Origin: a bacterium
Lineage (GTDB): Bacteria; Blakebacterota; Blakebacteria; Blakebacterales; Blakebacteraceae
Direction of reading: 5' to 3'
Length of the DNA: 12,732 nucleotides
NCBI GenBank assembly: GCA_025774615.1
Contig: JALGVQ010000076.1
Location: forward strand, 1 to 12,732
Shown: piece by piece, positions 1 through 7,711 of the stretch
How positions within the stretch are numbered: position 1 is the first letter of the stretch
Layout: every line of letters begins with the position of its first letter
Notes under the pieces: generated by a model
Seen by the model: the letters and a program-made list of their open reading frames with translations, nothing else
What the model was told of the DNA's origin: nothing
Databases searched by the model: none
Translations under genes and position numbers: made by a program

Positions 1-1750
1 GGAGCGACAGGTGGTGGCCATCGCCCGCGAGCACGGCATGCGGGTGTTCGGCCCGAACTGCCAGGGGATCATCAACACCGACCCGGAGGTCCGGGCCTAC
101 TGCAACTTCACCTTCACCCGACCGGCTGAGGGTTCCATTTCGATCGTGGCCCAGAGCGGCGGTGTGGCCGAGATGATCAACCAGCGGTTCACCGAACTGG
201 GAACGGGGGTGAGGATGTATGCCTCCAACGGGAACGCCTGCGACGTTTCCATCCCTGAGGTGATCCGCTACTGGGGTTCCGATGAAGCGACAAAGGTGAT
301 CGTTGTCTATGTGGAGAGCCTCTCTGACCCGATTGAGTTCCTGGAAGCCGCGCGCGAGGTCGCGGCCCACAAGCCGGTGCTGGGGATGAAGGCGGGCAGG
401 ACGGTGGAGGGGGCTCAGGCCGTCTCCTCTCACACCGGTGGTCTCGCCCGGCAGGAGATCGTCACCGAACTCCTCTTCGAGAAGGCGGGCATGGTGACCT
501 TCCGGGACGTGGAGGAGATGTGTCAGGCGGCGGTGGCGTTTTCCACCCAGCCGATTCCCCGGGGGAATCGGGTGGGACTCATCACCAATACCGGCGGACC
601 GGCCATCATCGCCACCGATGAACTGGTGGATGCCGGGCTCCTGATCCCGCCTCTCTCAGATGCGGCCAGGCTCGATCTGAAGGAACAACTCCACGCAGCG
701 GCATCGATCTCCAATCCCATCGACGTGCTGGCGACCGCCGGGGCGGATCACTTCCGGGCTGCCATCGACACACTGATGGATGAAGAGGAGATCGACAGCA
801 TCTACATCAACTTCGTTACCCCCTTCTTTGTGGACAACGAGAGCGTCGCCAGAGAACTGGCCGAGGTCAACTCGGCGTGCAGAAAACCGATAGTCTGCAA
901 TCTGATGACCGATAAGCGGGAGTGGGCAGATACCGTGACGATCCTGCGGGAGGGGGGGATACCCACCTACACCTTCCCGGAGATGGCGGCCAGGTCGCTG
1001 GCGGCCATGACCCGTCTGCATCAGCTACGCTCCCGCGACTTGGGGGAACCGGTTCTGTTCGACGATGTGGACCGGGAGCGGGCCCGCGTGATCCTCGATG
1101 AGGCCTGGGAGGGTGAACATGCCTGGCTCTCATCCGGCCAGGTGTATGAAGTGCTGGAGGCGTACGGCATCCCGGTGGCCGGATGGAGGGTGGCCTGCGG
1201 CGCTGCCGATGCGATTGCCGCTGCCGAAGAGATCGGTTTCCCGGTGGTGGTCAAGGCAGACTCACCCGATATCGTGCACAAGAGTGACACTGGTGGAGTG
1301 GTGGTCGATCTGAAGGATGCCGATGTCGTCCGGGAAGCGATAGAGAGAATGGACGATATGTTCGATACAGGAGATCTCAGCTTCCTGGTACAGGAATACC
1401 TCCCTGGCGGCATGGAACTGATCGCAGGTGTGAAAGCCGGGAATGGTTCTGGACACCTCATCATGTTCGGGATGGGGGGGGTCCATGTCGAGGTGCTGAA
1501 GGATGTATCGTTCGCGCTGACACCGGTCACCCCTCCTGGAGCAGAACGGATGATCGATTCTCTCCGCTCCCGTCCTATCCTGGAAGGTGTGCGGGGCAGG
1601 AAAGGGGTGGATCGTGAAGCGATACTCGATCTCCTTCAGCGGCTCTCACAACTGGTCACCGAACAGCCATATATCAAGGAAATCGACCTCAACCCGATCA
1701 TCGCCTTCGAAGACCGGATCGTCGTGGTCGACGCCCGGATAGGTCTCTGA
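1..1750 (+). CDS. NDP-forming acyl-CoA synthetase, fused alpha-beta type, 5' truncated by window edge
   Basis: Acyl-CoA synthetase of the ADP-forming acetate-CoA ligase family, which interconverts acyl-CoA plus NDP plus phosphate with acid plus CoA plus NTP in the cytoplasm. The frame is open to the left edge (E-R-Q before the GTG at 11), so the start and most of the N-terminal CoA-binding Rossmann domain are missing; about 580 of the usual ~700 residues remain. Numbered from the GTG at 11, the end of the CoA-binding domain is seen as GPNCQG. The succinyl-CoA-ligase-like domain follows and carries SSHTGG, whose His141 aligns with the phosphorylated histidine of the alpha part. The C-terminal ATP-grasp domain (about 375-579) contains IVHKSDTGG with His423, the second phospho-transfer histidine, and EIDLNPI near the end. 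No residue looks damaged. Family assignment is firm; the acyl substrate cannot be told. The gene is followed by a 141-bp gap, so it probably ends its transcription unit. Confidence 0.92.
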   Translation, partial: ERQVVAIAREHGMRVFGPNCQGIINTDPEVRAYCNFTFTRPAEGSISIVAQSGGVAEMINQRFTELGTGVRMYASNGNACDVSIPEVIRYWGSDEATKVIVVYVESLSDPIEFLEAAREVAAHKPVLGMKAGRTVEGAQAVSSHTGGLARQEIVTELLFEKAGMVTFRDVEEMCQAAVAFSTQPIPRGNRVGLITNTGGPAIIATDELVDAGLLIPPLSDAARLDLKEQLHAAASISNPIDVLATAGADHFRAAIDTLMDEEEIDSIYINFVTPFFVDNESVARELAEVNSACRKPIVCNLMTDKREWADTVTILREGGIPTYTFPEMAARSLAAMTRLHQLRSRDLGEPVLFDDVDRERARVILDEAWEGEHAWLSSGQVYEVLEAYGIPVAGWRVACGAADAIAAAEEIGFPVVVKADSPDIVHKSDTGGVVVDLKDADVVREAIERMDDMFDTGDLSFLVQEYLPGGMELIAGVKAGNGSGHLIMFGMGGVHVEVLKDVSFALTPVTPPGAERMIDSLRSRPILEGVRGRKGVDREAILDLLQRLSQLVTEQPYIKEIDLNPIIAFEDRIVVVDARIGL

Positions 1751-1891
1751 CCGGTACCATCTCTCCTCTCTTGTCCCCGCAGGATACGCACCGTGGACAC
1801 AGAGTGTGCGTCGACGCAGTCGCGTCTGAATGAATCCAGGGGGGAAGGTCTATTCATTACACATCACGGTCTTACAACAGAAGAGGGAAAC
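1751..1891. other. Intergenic region with a 12-bp palindrome
   Basis: This 141-bp gap separates the acyl-CoA synthetase from the first lipoprotein gene. It contains the perfect palindrome TGCGTCGACGCA at 1807-1818 and an overlapping 6-bp inverted repeat (ACGCAC at 1786-1791 with GTGCGT at 1806-1811). Neither is followed by a T-run, so they are not convincing intrinsic terminators. A promoter for the lipoprotein gene is expected here, but I see no good sigma-70-like pair. A GAGGG at 1883-1887 serves as ribosome binding site for the ATG at 1892, though its 4-base spacing is short. Confidence 0.4.
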
Positions 1892-2686
1892 ATGAAAAAC
1901 AGAGTGATCTTGAGTGTGCTGCTGTGCGCGTTGATCCCGATGACAGGGTGTACAGAAGACAGCGTCACAGACGGCGAGGATGGAACGGGGATACTGACAT
2001 TCAGGACACTGAATCCATTGTCATCCGGCTCGACAGGTGCTGGATTAGCGAAAACTGCAGTGAATCCTCCTTTGACCGGTGACACCACAGCCACACATAT
2101 GACCAGTCTCAAGCTGGCCATCGGAGATGTATGGGTCTCGACAGGGGAGGTAACAGCCGGACAGCCTGATGATCTGGAATGGATACGACTCACCAGTGTC
2201 ACCAATACCGAACTGAGACTGTTCGAGGATTATTCCTTTTCAGAAGTCGCCATTCCTGCCGGCACATACAGAAGCATCAAACTGACCTTCAGAAATGTGT
2301 TCTACAGATATGCGCAGTTGATCTCAGACCCATCGGTGGCATATGAACTTCTTGAGACGATGGGAAGCTGGACGAGCCCGTGCGATGAAAACGATGCATC
2401 ATGGGCGACAACGAACTACTTCGGTGTAGATGGCAACCACAAGATCAACGACAGCGGGGTATTCGAGCTGGTTTCAGCGGGTGAGAGGCTTGGAGGTTTC
2501 ACCATTGAAGCGGGTAGAACTGCTTCTGTCAGCTGGAGGCTGGGAGCTGGATCGACCCAGCCCTGCATCAACTATCTGATCGATGAGAACGGTAACCTTG
2601 CATGGGATTGTGGTATCGATCGCATTGAATTCGAATGTCCTCCTGATTTCGAATATATGTGGGATTTTGTTGTCGATTACGACTGA
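1892..2686 (+). CDS. Secreted lipoprotein, DUF4382-like, function unknown
   Basis: Predicted 264-residue lipoprotein. The ATG at 1892 is chosen over in-frame starts upstream because it has a GAGGG just before it and gives a clean signal peptide: a basic start (MKNR), a hydrophobic stretch and a lipobox ending MTGC, with Cys20 as the lipidation site. Residues after about 30 resemble DUF4382: a strand pattern ending in LKLAIGDVWVS, a W-I-R-L strand, then IPAGTYRSIKLTF, which is typical of that domain's turn motif. Four more cysteines (164, 225, 240, 249) could form disulfides outside the cytoplasm. The protein is rich in Asp, Glu, Ser and Thr. Its GC content is visibly lower than in the metabolic genes of the window. 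The M28 peptidase gene follows 47 bp later on the same strand, so the two may be co-transcribed. The DUF4382 call is by pattern only and moderately sure; no function should be assigned. Confidence 0.72.
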   Translation: MKNRVILSVLLCALIPMTGCTEDSVTDGEDGTGILTFRTLNPLSSGSTGAGLAKTAVNPPLTGDTTATHMTSLKLAIGDVWVSTGEVTAGQPDDLEWIRLTSVTNTELRLFEDYSFSEVAIPAGTYRSIKLTFRNVFYRYAQLISDPSVAYELLETMGSWTSPCDENDASWATTNYFGVDGNHKINDSGVFELVSAGERLGGFTIEAGRTASVSWRLGAGSTQPCINYLIDENGNLAWDCGIDRIEFECPPDFEYMWDFVVDYD

Positions 2687-2693
2687 AGTAACA

Positions 2694-2724
2694 AGGAGGA
2701 ATGATCTTATCCATCAGGAAGGAG
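2694..2724 (+). promoter_or_regulatory. Two Shine-Dalgarno sites deciding the peptidase start
   Basis: AGGAGG at 2694-2699 lies only one base before an ATG at 2701, which is too close for normal initiation there. A second site, AGGAAGGAG at 2716-2724, sits 9 bases before the ATG at 2734. The second ATG also gives the better lipoprotein signal peptide, so 2734 is the preferred start. The first site could assist ribosome loading or translational coupling from the preceding gene, but that is speculation. Confidence 0.55.
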
Positions 2725-2733
2725 TCTGACAGC

Positions 2734-4356
2734 ATGCGTCTGATCCGATTGTTCTCTATCCTCACTCTCATCGTGCTTATCGGGGGGTGCAGCGGATATC
2801 CGGCCGGGACGGGTGGTGCGGTGGAGTCGATCACCACTGAGGAACTGAGGCTCCACCTCTCCTTCCTTGCGGCCGATGAGTTCGCCGGCAGGGATACTCC
2901 TTCGCCCGAACTCAAGATCACCTCCCGTTATCTGGCGACCATGGTGGAGAGTTACGGATTGCAGCCTCTCATGCCTGACGGTTCATGGTACCAGCCGATC
3001 CCGCTCGATATCACGGAAGCCGATCCGGTTGCCACCCGACTGATCGTCAGGGAAGGGTCCCGGCGTCACGAGTTCCATCTCTCCTCCGATTTCGGGATAC
3101 CTGGCAGGATATCTGAAGAGGGCAGGGTGACCGGTGTACTCCTCTTTGCCGGACTGGGGGTGAGCGCGCCCGATCTTGGCTGGGATGATATCGGGTCGGC
3201 CGATGTCGACGGAAAGATCGTGGTCGTTCTCGATCCCGCCATCCCCGACGGGCACCCGCTCGCGACACTGGAGGGAAGCCGGGCGATCAGGAACCGGAAC
3301 AACGCGCTCCTGAGAGCCGGAGCCCTGGCCGTTCTTTCAGTCATCAGTGAGGAGAGAGAAGAGTCATACAGTGAACAGGGGTACAGGTTCACATCATCGA
3401 GGTATATCTATCCCGCCGAGGAACTGCAGGCCGCCTACTACTCGAGACGCTCCTACCGTTTCTCCAGGGCTGAACTCCGTCACGCGACCGCCGCTTCTGT
3501 CCTCGGTGTGTCAAAGGATGATCTGGACCGGCTATTCGCCCGGATCAGGGAAGGGACCCGGGTATCCACCAGGACGATCCGTGACCGGACCGTCGAGATC
3601 TCAGTGGGAGTCGACCGGCGAGTGGAGGAATCATACAATGTCGTGGCGATGGTCGAAGGAAGCGACAGCACGCTTAAGGACGAATATGTGGTCCTCAGCT
3701 GCCATCACGATCATCTGGGGATGCGGGATGGAGAGGTCCTCAACGGGGCCGACGATAATGGATCCGGAACGGTCGCCATGCTCGAGATCGCCCAGGCTCT
3801 CATGCTGAAACGACCGAAACGGTCGACGATCCTGGTCTGGCATACCGGGGAAGAGCGGGGACTGATCGGATCGCAGTACTTCGTCCAGAGATGTCCTGTG
3901 CCGGTCGAGAACATCACTGCTGAACTGAACATGGACATGCTCTGCCGGAACGCACCCGACAGTCTGTATGTGATCGGATCGAACAAACTGAGTTCGGAGT
4001 TCGACGAGATCATCAACCTGGTGAACGATCGCCATATCGGTTTTGCGCTCGACTACCGGTATGAGGATCCGACCCACCCCAACCGGTTCTTCTTCCGCAG
4101 TGATCACTATCCGTTCATGCAGTACGGCATCCCCGGTGTGTGGTACTTCTGTGGAACGACCTCCGACTACCATCAGCCGACCGATACCATCGACCGTGTG
4201 GATTTCGACAAGATGGAACGGGCGACCAGACTGGTGTATCTGACTGCTCTGGAGATCGGGAATCTCCCGCACATACTGGAGCTCGATCTGCACCCGGAGA
4301 TCACGAGCAGGGGAGAGCACAACCTGGCGATAAACTGGCGGGAGGCAGGTCGATAG
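2734..4356 (+). CDS. M28-family metallopeptidase lipoprotein with inserted PA-like domain
   Basis: Predicted 540-residue di-zinc aminopeptidase-type M28 peptidase anchored as a lipoprotein, probably removing residues from peptides outside the inner membrane. The signal peptide runs to a lipobox LIGGC with Cys19. A PA-like region lies near residues 130-220 (strand ending VDGKIVVVLDP). The catalytic domain starts near residue 305. By comparison with Streptomyces griseus aminopeptidase, the metal ligands are His324 (in CHHDHLG), Asp341 (in GADDNGSG), Glu374 (in GEERG), Asp401 (in LNMDM) and His480 (in DYHQP). Asp326 and Glu373 are the catalytic partners. All are present, so the enzyme should be active. 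The 11-residue longer version from the ATG at 2701 is less likely because of ribosome-site spacing. It follows the DUF4382-like lipoprotein by 47 bp and ends before a strong hairpin. Family assignment is firm; peptide specificity is unknown. Confidence 0.93.
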   Translation: MRLIRLFSILTLIVLIGGCSGYPAGTGGAVESITTEELRLHLSFLAADEFAGRDTPSPELKITSRYLATMVESYGLQPLMPDGSWYQPIPLDITEADPVATRLIVREGSRRHEFHLSSDFGIPGRISEEGRVTGVLLFAGLGVSAPDLGWDDIGSADVDGKIVVVLDPAIPDGHPLATLEGSRAIRNRNNALLRAGALAVLSVISEEREESYSEQGYRFTSSRYIYPAEELQAAYYSRRSYRFSRAELRHATAASVLGVSKDDLDRLFARIREGTRVSTRTIRDRTVEISVGVDRRVEESYNVVAMVEGSDSTLKDEYVVLSCHHDHLGMRDGEVLNGADDNGSGTVAMLEIAQALMLKRPKRSTILVWHTGEERGLIGSQYFVQRCPVPVENITAELNMDMLCRNAPDSLYVIGSNKLSSEFDEIINLVNDRHIGFALDYRYEDPTHPNRFFFRSDHYPFMQYGIPGVWYFCGTTSDYHQPTDTIDRVDFDKMERATRLVYLTALEIGNLPHILELDLHPEITSRGEHNLAINWREAGR

Positions 4357-4400
4357 GAACCCGTAACCCCGATCGCTCGACTGAAATCAGGCTGAGATGA

Positions 4401-4436
4401 GAGCGGCCTCGCCGGCAGGTGCCGACAAGGCCGTTC
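4401..4436 (+). terminator. Hairpin between convergent genes, probable (bidirectional) terminator
   Basis: GAGCGGCCT at 4401-4409 pairs with AGGCCGTTC at 4428-4436 (one G-T pair). Inside it CGGC pairs with GCCG around a four-base AGGT loop, with two single mismatches between the helices. The stem sits in the 102-bp space between the M28 peptidase stop and the stop of the convergent lipocalin-like gene, the usual place for a shared terminator. The following T-run is very short (TTCTTAC), so it may be a weak or factor-assisted terminator. Confidence 0.55.
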
Positions 4437-4458
4437 TTACCAGCTGACCAGACCCGTA

Positions 4459-4929
4459 TTACTGGCGGGTCATCACGGTGTTGATCGAGGCTGTCGTGAC
4501 CGGGTTGAACACCTGATCATCAGAGAAGTCCCACGGCCCCTGTGCCCCACCGATCGTCAGCGAGTTGTCTGCGAAGGCGGTGATGGTCCAGGTCAGGGTA
4601 GGGATGCCTTCCTCATCGAAATCCTGCGTCAGAGTCTTGTTCAGAACGGTGAGTGTGCCCGTGTATTCCCATGTCATGACGTCGGGCAGGATCGTGGTAC
4701 CGGTAAATGTACCATCGGCCGTGATGACCATGGTGAGGCTGCCTCCACCGGCAACGAGGTCGTACTGTTGCGTCGGATTCCCGACTGCGGTATACACAAC
4801 CGACTGGGCTGTCCACGTGCCCACAAGGTCCCCGATCGTGATGTCTTCTTCCGATGATGTCGATTCACTGCAGCCGACAGCAAGGGTGCCGACTACCGCG
4901 AGAACTGAAATGGCGCGAAGTAATCTCAT
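4459..4929 (-). CDS. Small lipocalin-like lipoprotein
   Basis: Predicted 156-residue lipoprotein with a basic start (MRLLR), a hydrophobic core and a lipobox LAVGC at Cys20. After a short acidic Ser/Glu linker, the mature part begins with GDLVGTW (Trp39). This Gly-x-Trp motif opens the first strand in lipocalin-like domains. The rest is alternating Thr-rich strands (for example SLTMVITADGTFTGT and TLTWTITAFADNSLTI), consistent with a single beta-barrel ending at the C-terminus. Such proteins may bind a small hydrophobic ligand or act as stress lipoproteins, but nothing here identifies a ligand. The start has a GGAG seven bases upstream on the minus strand. It is a single-gene unit, convergent with the peptidase and divergent from the acyl-CoA ligase. 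Secretion is well supported; the lipocalin-like fold is moderately supported. Confidence 0.78.
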   Translation of the reverse strand: MRLLRAISVLAVVGTLAVGCSESTSSEEDITIGDLVGTWTAQSVVYTAVGNPTQQYDLVAGGGSLTMVITADGTFTGTTILPDVMTWEYTGTLTVLNKTLTQDFDEEGIPTLTWTITAFADNSLTIGGAQGPWDFSDDQVFNPVTTASINTVMTRQ

Positions 4930-5089
4930 GATGCTTCTCCGAGATGTCTGTTACCCCGGGTATTCGTTGCCCGGACCGTAGCGTATGCCATTACAATACC
5001 AGTATAGGTCAGGATATCCTGTATGGATAATCGTGTGTTTCGAAGGTTGAACGAAATATGCTACGGTTGGGTTCTAGGAGGGTTACCGC
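4930..5089. promoter_or_regulatory. Divergent intergenic region with 12-bp palindrome (possible operator)
   Basis: This 160-bp gap separates the divergently transcribed lipocalin-like gene (-) and acyl-CoA ligase (+), so both promoters should lie here. It is AT-richer than its surroundings. CAGGATATCCTG at 5010-5021 is a perfect 12-bp palindrome and could be an operator. A TATACT reading on the minus strand at 5001-5006 and a GATAAT on the plus strand at 5026-5031 are possible -10 elements flanking it, but neither has a convincing -35 partner. The regulator is not in view. Confidence 0.35.
5076..5082 (+). promoter_or_regulatory. Strong Shine-Dalgarno supporting a GTG start
   Basis: AGGAGGG lies seven bases before the GTG at 5090. 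This near-perfect site at ideal spacing supports the GTG as the start of the acyl-CoA ligase rather than the in-frame ATG six codons later. Confidence 0.8.
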
Positions 5090-6646
5090 GTGGCGAACTG
5101 GTTGAACATGGGCGAGATATTGCGGGTGAACGCAGGCAAGTTCAGGGGGAAGATGTGCCTGAAGGATGCCGAGCGGAGCTTCACCTTCGAAGAGATCGAC
5201 TCTCGTGTGAACCGGCTGGCACAGGGTCTCCTAGATCTCGGGCTGGAGAAGGGGGACCGGGTCGCGGTCTTCCTTGAGAACTCGGTCGAGATCTGCGAGG
5301 TCTATTTTGCAGCGGCCAGAACCGGTGTCGTGGTAGCGCCCATCAACTTCAGGCTCGATCCGGAGACGGTGCGGTATATCGCCGATGATTGCGGAGCCCG
5401 GGCCCTGATAGCCCACGATGAATGGGTACCGATGTTCGACGGGATGAAGAACGATCTGCCCGCGATCGAGCACTACCTGGTCGTGGGGGATGAGTGTGAG
5501 GGGTGGATCGGGTACGATTCACTCCTCGACGACTATCCTGATGAGGAACCAGACCGGATCGTCCTGCCCTCCGATCCCTGGATACAGCCCTATACGTCGG
5601 GGACGACCGGCCGGCCGAAAGGGACCGTTCGCTCCCACGAGTCGTATGTGGCATTCTATCTCATCAACGCCGCTGACTTCGGTTTCACCTCGCAGGATAT
5701 CTGCCTGAACGTGATGCCCCTCTGTCACGTGAACTCGACCTTCTTCACCCTCACCATCAGCTACATCGGGGGAGGGGTCGTCATCCATCCCGCCCGCTCG
5801 TTCGATCCGCTCGAGGTGCTGGATGTTATCGAGCGGGAGGGGATCACGTTCATTTCCCTCATCCCCACTCACTACAACATCATCCTGAATGCCCCACGGC
5901 AGCAGGCCTCGAAGTACAACGTCTCCTCGGTCCGGAAGCTCCTCTGCTCCTCGGCCCCGGTGTTCGCCGAATGCAAACAGGCCATCATGGAGTTCTTTCC
6001 GGCCGTGGAACTGTATGAAGCCTACGGCTCCACTGAAGCGGGAATCGTGACGACGCTCATGCCGTGGGACCAGATGAGTCATCTCGGCTCGATCGGCAGG
6101 GAGTCGGCCGGGACCGACATCATCAGGCTGCTGGATGAAGAGGGCAACGAGGTTCCGATCGGTGAAGTCGGCGAAATCCATTCCCGCAGTCCGATGATGT
6201 TCACCGAATACCACGGCATGCCTGAAAAGACCACGGATTCATTCAGGGGAGAGTACTTCTCAGCCGGTGATATGGGACGCAGAGATGAGGAAGGGTATTA
6301 CCACATCGTCGATCGCAAGGACAACCTGATCATCACCGGGGGAGAGCATGTCTACCCCTCCGAGGTGGAGGCAGTAGTCAGTTCCCACCCCGCGGTTTTC
6401 GAATCAGCGGTGATAGGTCTTCCGCACGAGAAATGGGGAGAAGCGGTGACGGCGATTGTGGTTCTCAAAGAGGGCGAAAGCGTCACCGGAGATGAGATCA
6501 TCAGCCACTGCGCTGATCGGCTCGCCACGTTCATGAAGCCGAAGGATGTCCTGTTTGTATCTATGGAAGAGATACCCCGCACCGGAAGCGGCAAGATCAT
6601 CCACCGATTACTGCGGGAACGGCTCGCCCAGGATAGTGCCGGCTGA
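5090..6646 (+). CDS. AMP-forming acyl-CoA ligase (ANL superfamily, class I)
   Basis: Predicted 518-residue cytoplasmic acyl-CoA synthetase that would activate a carboxylic acid with ATP to an acyl-AMP and then to the CoA thioester. The motifs are complete and in order: P-loop YTSGTTGRPKG (168-178), YEAYGSTE (309-316), SAGDMG with ribose-binding Asp394, the hinge region DRKDNLIITGG starting at Asp408, and PRTGSGKI with the catalytic Lys502. Length is normal for the medium/long-chain, CaiC-like and aryl-CoA ligase groups. I cannot predict which acid it uses. The GTG start is set by an AGGAGGG at 5076-5082. It stands alone on the plus strand, divergent from the lipocalin-like gene, and its stop directly abuts the stop of the convergent dehydrogenase gene. 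Being next to a benzoyl-CoA-reductase-like operon, it may supply that operon's acyl-CoA substrate, but this is inferred from position only. Confidence 0.93.
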   Translation: MANWLNMGEILRVNAGKFRGKMCLKDAERSFTFEEIDSRVNRLAQGLLDLGLEKGDRVAVFLENSVEICEVYFAAARTGVVVAPINFRLDPETVRYIADDCGARALIAHDEWVPMFDGMKNDLPAIEHYLVVGDECEGWIGYDSLLDDYPDEEPDRIVLPSDPWIQPYTSGTTGRPKGTVRSHESYVAFYLINAADFGFTSQDICLNVMPLCHVNSTFFTLTISYIGGGVVIHPARSFDPLEVLDVIEREGITFISLIPTHYNIILNAPRQQASKYNVSSVRKLLCSSAPVFAECKQAIMEFFPAVELYEAYGSTEAGIVTTLMPWDQMSHLGSIGRESAGTDIIRLLDEEGNEVPIGEVGEIHSRSPMMFTEYHGMPEKTTDSFRGEYFSAGDMGRRDEEGYYHIVDRKDNLIITGGEHVYPSEVEAVVSSHPAVFESAVIGLPHEKWGEAVTAIVVLKEGESVTGDEIISHCADRLATFMKPKDVLFVSMEEIPRTGSGKIIHRLLRERLAQDSAG

Positions 6647-7711
6647 TCAGTCGCCTGGTACCACTACTGCCCGTTTCGCGAGCTTCCCCTCGTGAGCCAT
6701 ACCGAACACATCGTTGATCTGATCGAGCGGATATCGCTCGATGAACGGTTTCACCGCGATCCGGTCTGAGGCGATCCAGTCGAGCACATCAGGGTAAAGA
6801 GTGGGATCGCTTCCCCAGTTGCCCCTCACCGTTGCATCGAACGCCATCAGGTTGCTGAGCCGTATCTCCAGCTTCTCCATCGTGAAGCCTACGACTGCCA
6901 GATGACCGCCGAAGCCGAGGAGAGCAAAGGCCAGTTCCTGGCCGGGCTTCGTGCCTGAAGTCTCGAATATCTTCCAGAGGGTGCGGGGAGCACCCATGGT
7001 GGAGACGGCTCCCTTTATCGCACCCTTCACCTCCTTGATGTCGAGGTCGGTACTGTTGATGACAATATCAGCTCCGTGCTGAGAGGCGATCTCGAGTTTG
7101 CCGTCATCGATATCGAGAGCGATCACCTTCGCGCCGATCGCCGCGGCTACCTGAACAGTATGGATACCGATTCCGCCGGTTCCCACGATGATGGCCAGGT
7201 CACCTTCTGTGAGCCCGGAGAGACGAACCGACTGGAAGGGTGTACTGATTGCGTCCGCGACGACGGCGAGTTCCCACAGTTCGTGGCCGGACAGTATCTC
7301 TTCACTCACGGGGCAGAGATAGCGGGAGGGGACGACGACGTGTGAGGCGAATCCGCCATGCCTGTCGTTGCCCGGCATGATCTGGGCACGGCAGATGCGC
7401 AGGTTGCCCGATCGGCAGAGGTCGCACTCACCGCAGGGCAGGACTGCCGGAACCAGTACCGGTGAGCCGATGAGGGAAGCATCGACCCCTTCACCCACTT
7501 CCACGACCGTGCCGCTGATCTCGTGGCCGAGGACCAGGGGGAGTTCCGCCCGGGTCTTAACGCCGAAGTGGAGGAAGGAGAGGTCGGTATGGCAGACACC
7601 GCATCCGGCGACTTCGATGAGCGCCTCACCGGGTGGCAGTGGATCGAACGGGATCTCTCCCTCTTCGAATGGTTCACCCTGACCGGTCATCATCCAGCCT
7701 CTGATCGTCAT
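6647..7711 (-). CDS. had: Zinc alcohol dehydrogenase, probable 6-hydroxycyclohex-1-ene-1-carbonyl-CoA dehydrogenase (Had-like)
   Basis: Predicted 354-residue NAD-dependent medium-chain dehydrogenase. In Thauera-type anaerobic benzoate degradation, Had oxidises 6-hydroxycyclohex-1-ene-1-carbonyl-CoA to the 6-oxo compound before ring cleavage. From memory of the Thauera enzyme, shared stretches include VEVAGCGVCHTDL, LGHEISG, IMPGND, GGFASH, VGFTMEKLEIRLSNLMAF (Thauera has D for E) and ERYPLDQI, a much closer match than to general alcohol dehydrogenases. Catalytic zinc ligands are Cys40, His63 and Asp153 or Glu64; structural zinc ligands are Cys93, Cys96, Cys99 and Cys107. The nucleotide fold has GTGGIG (177-182), and Asp200 at the end of the second strand favours NAD over NADP. 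It is the last gene of the operon, overlapping the preceding activase by 4 bp (ATGA), with AAGGAAG about seven bases before the start. No dienoyl-CoA hydratase or ring hydrolase is visible, so the exact substrate is an inference. Confidence 0.8.
   Translation of the reverse strand: MTIRGWMMTGQGEPFEEGEIPFDPLPPGEALIEVAGCGVCHTDLSFLHFGVKTRAELPLVLGHEISGTVVEVGEGVDASLIGSPVLVPAVLPCGECDLCRSGNLRICRAQIMPGNDRHGGFASHVVVPSRYLCPVSEEILSGHELWELAVVADAISTPFQSVRLSGLTEGDLAIIVGTGGIGIHTVQVAAAIGAKVIALDIDDGKLEIASQHGADIVINSTDLDIKEVKGAIKGAVSTMGAPRTLWKIFETSGTKPGQELAFALLGFGGHLAVVGFTMEKLEIRLSNLMAFDATVRGNWGSDPTLYPDVLDWIASDRIAVKPFIERYPLDQINDVFGMAHEGKLAKRAVVVPGD

Noticed and set aside
1786-1818. Inverted repeats after the NDP-forming synthetase as a rho-independent terminator.
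   Set aside because: The stem is only six base pairs around a long loop and no T-run follows.
2701-2733. ATG at 2701 as the start of the M28 peptidase.
   Set aside because: Its ribosome site is only one base away, whereas the ATG at 2734 has a site nine bases upstream and a better signal peptide.
3631-4320. Minus-strand open frame of about 229 codons opposite the M28 peptidase.
   Set aside because: The plus strand encodes a complete set of M28 metal ligands in this stretch; the opposite frame shows no family features.
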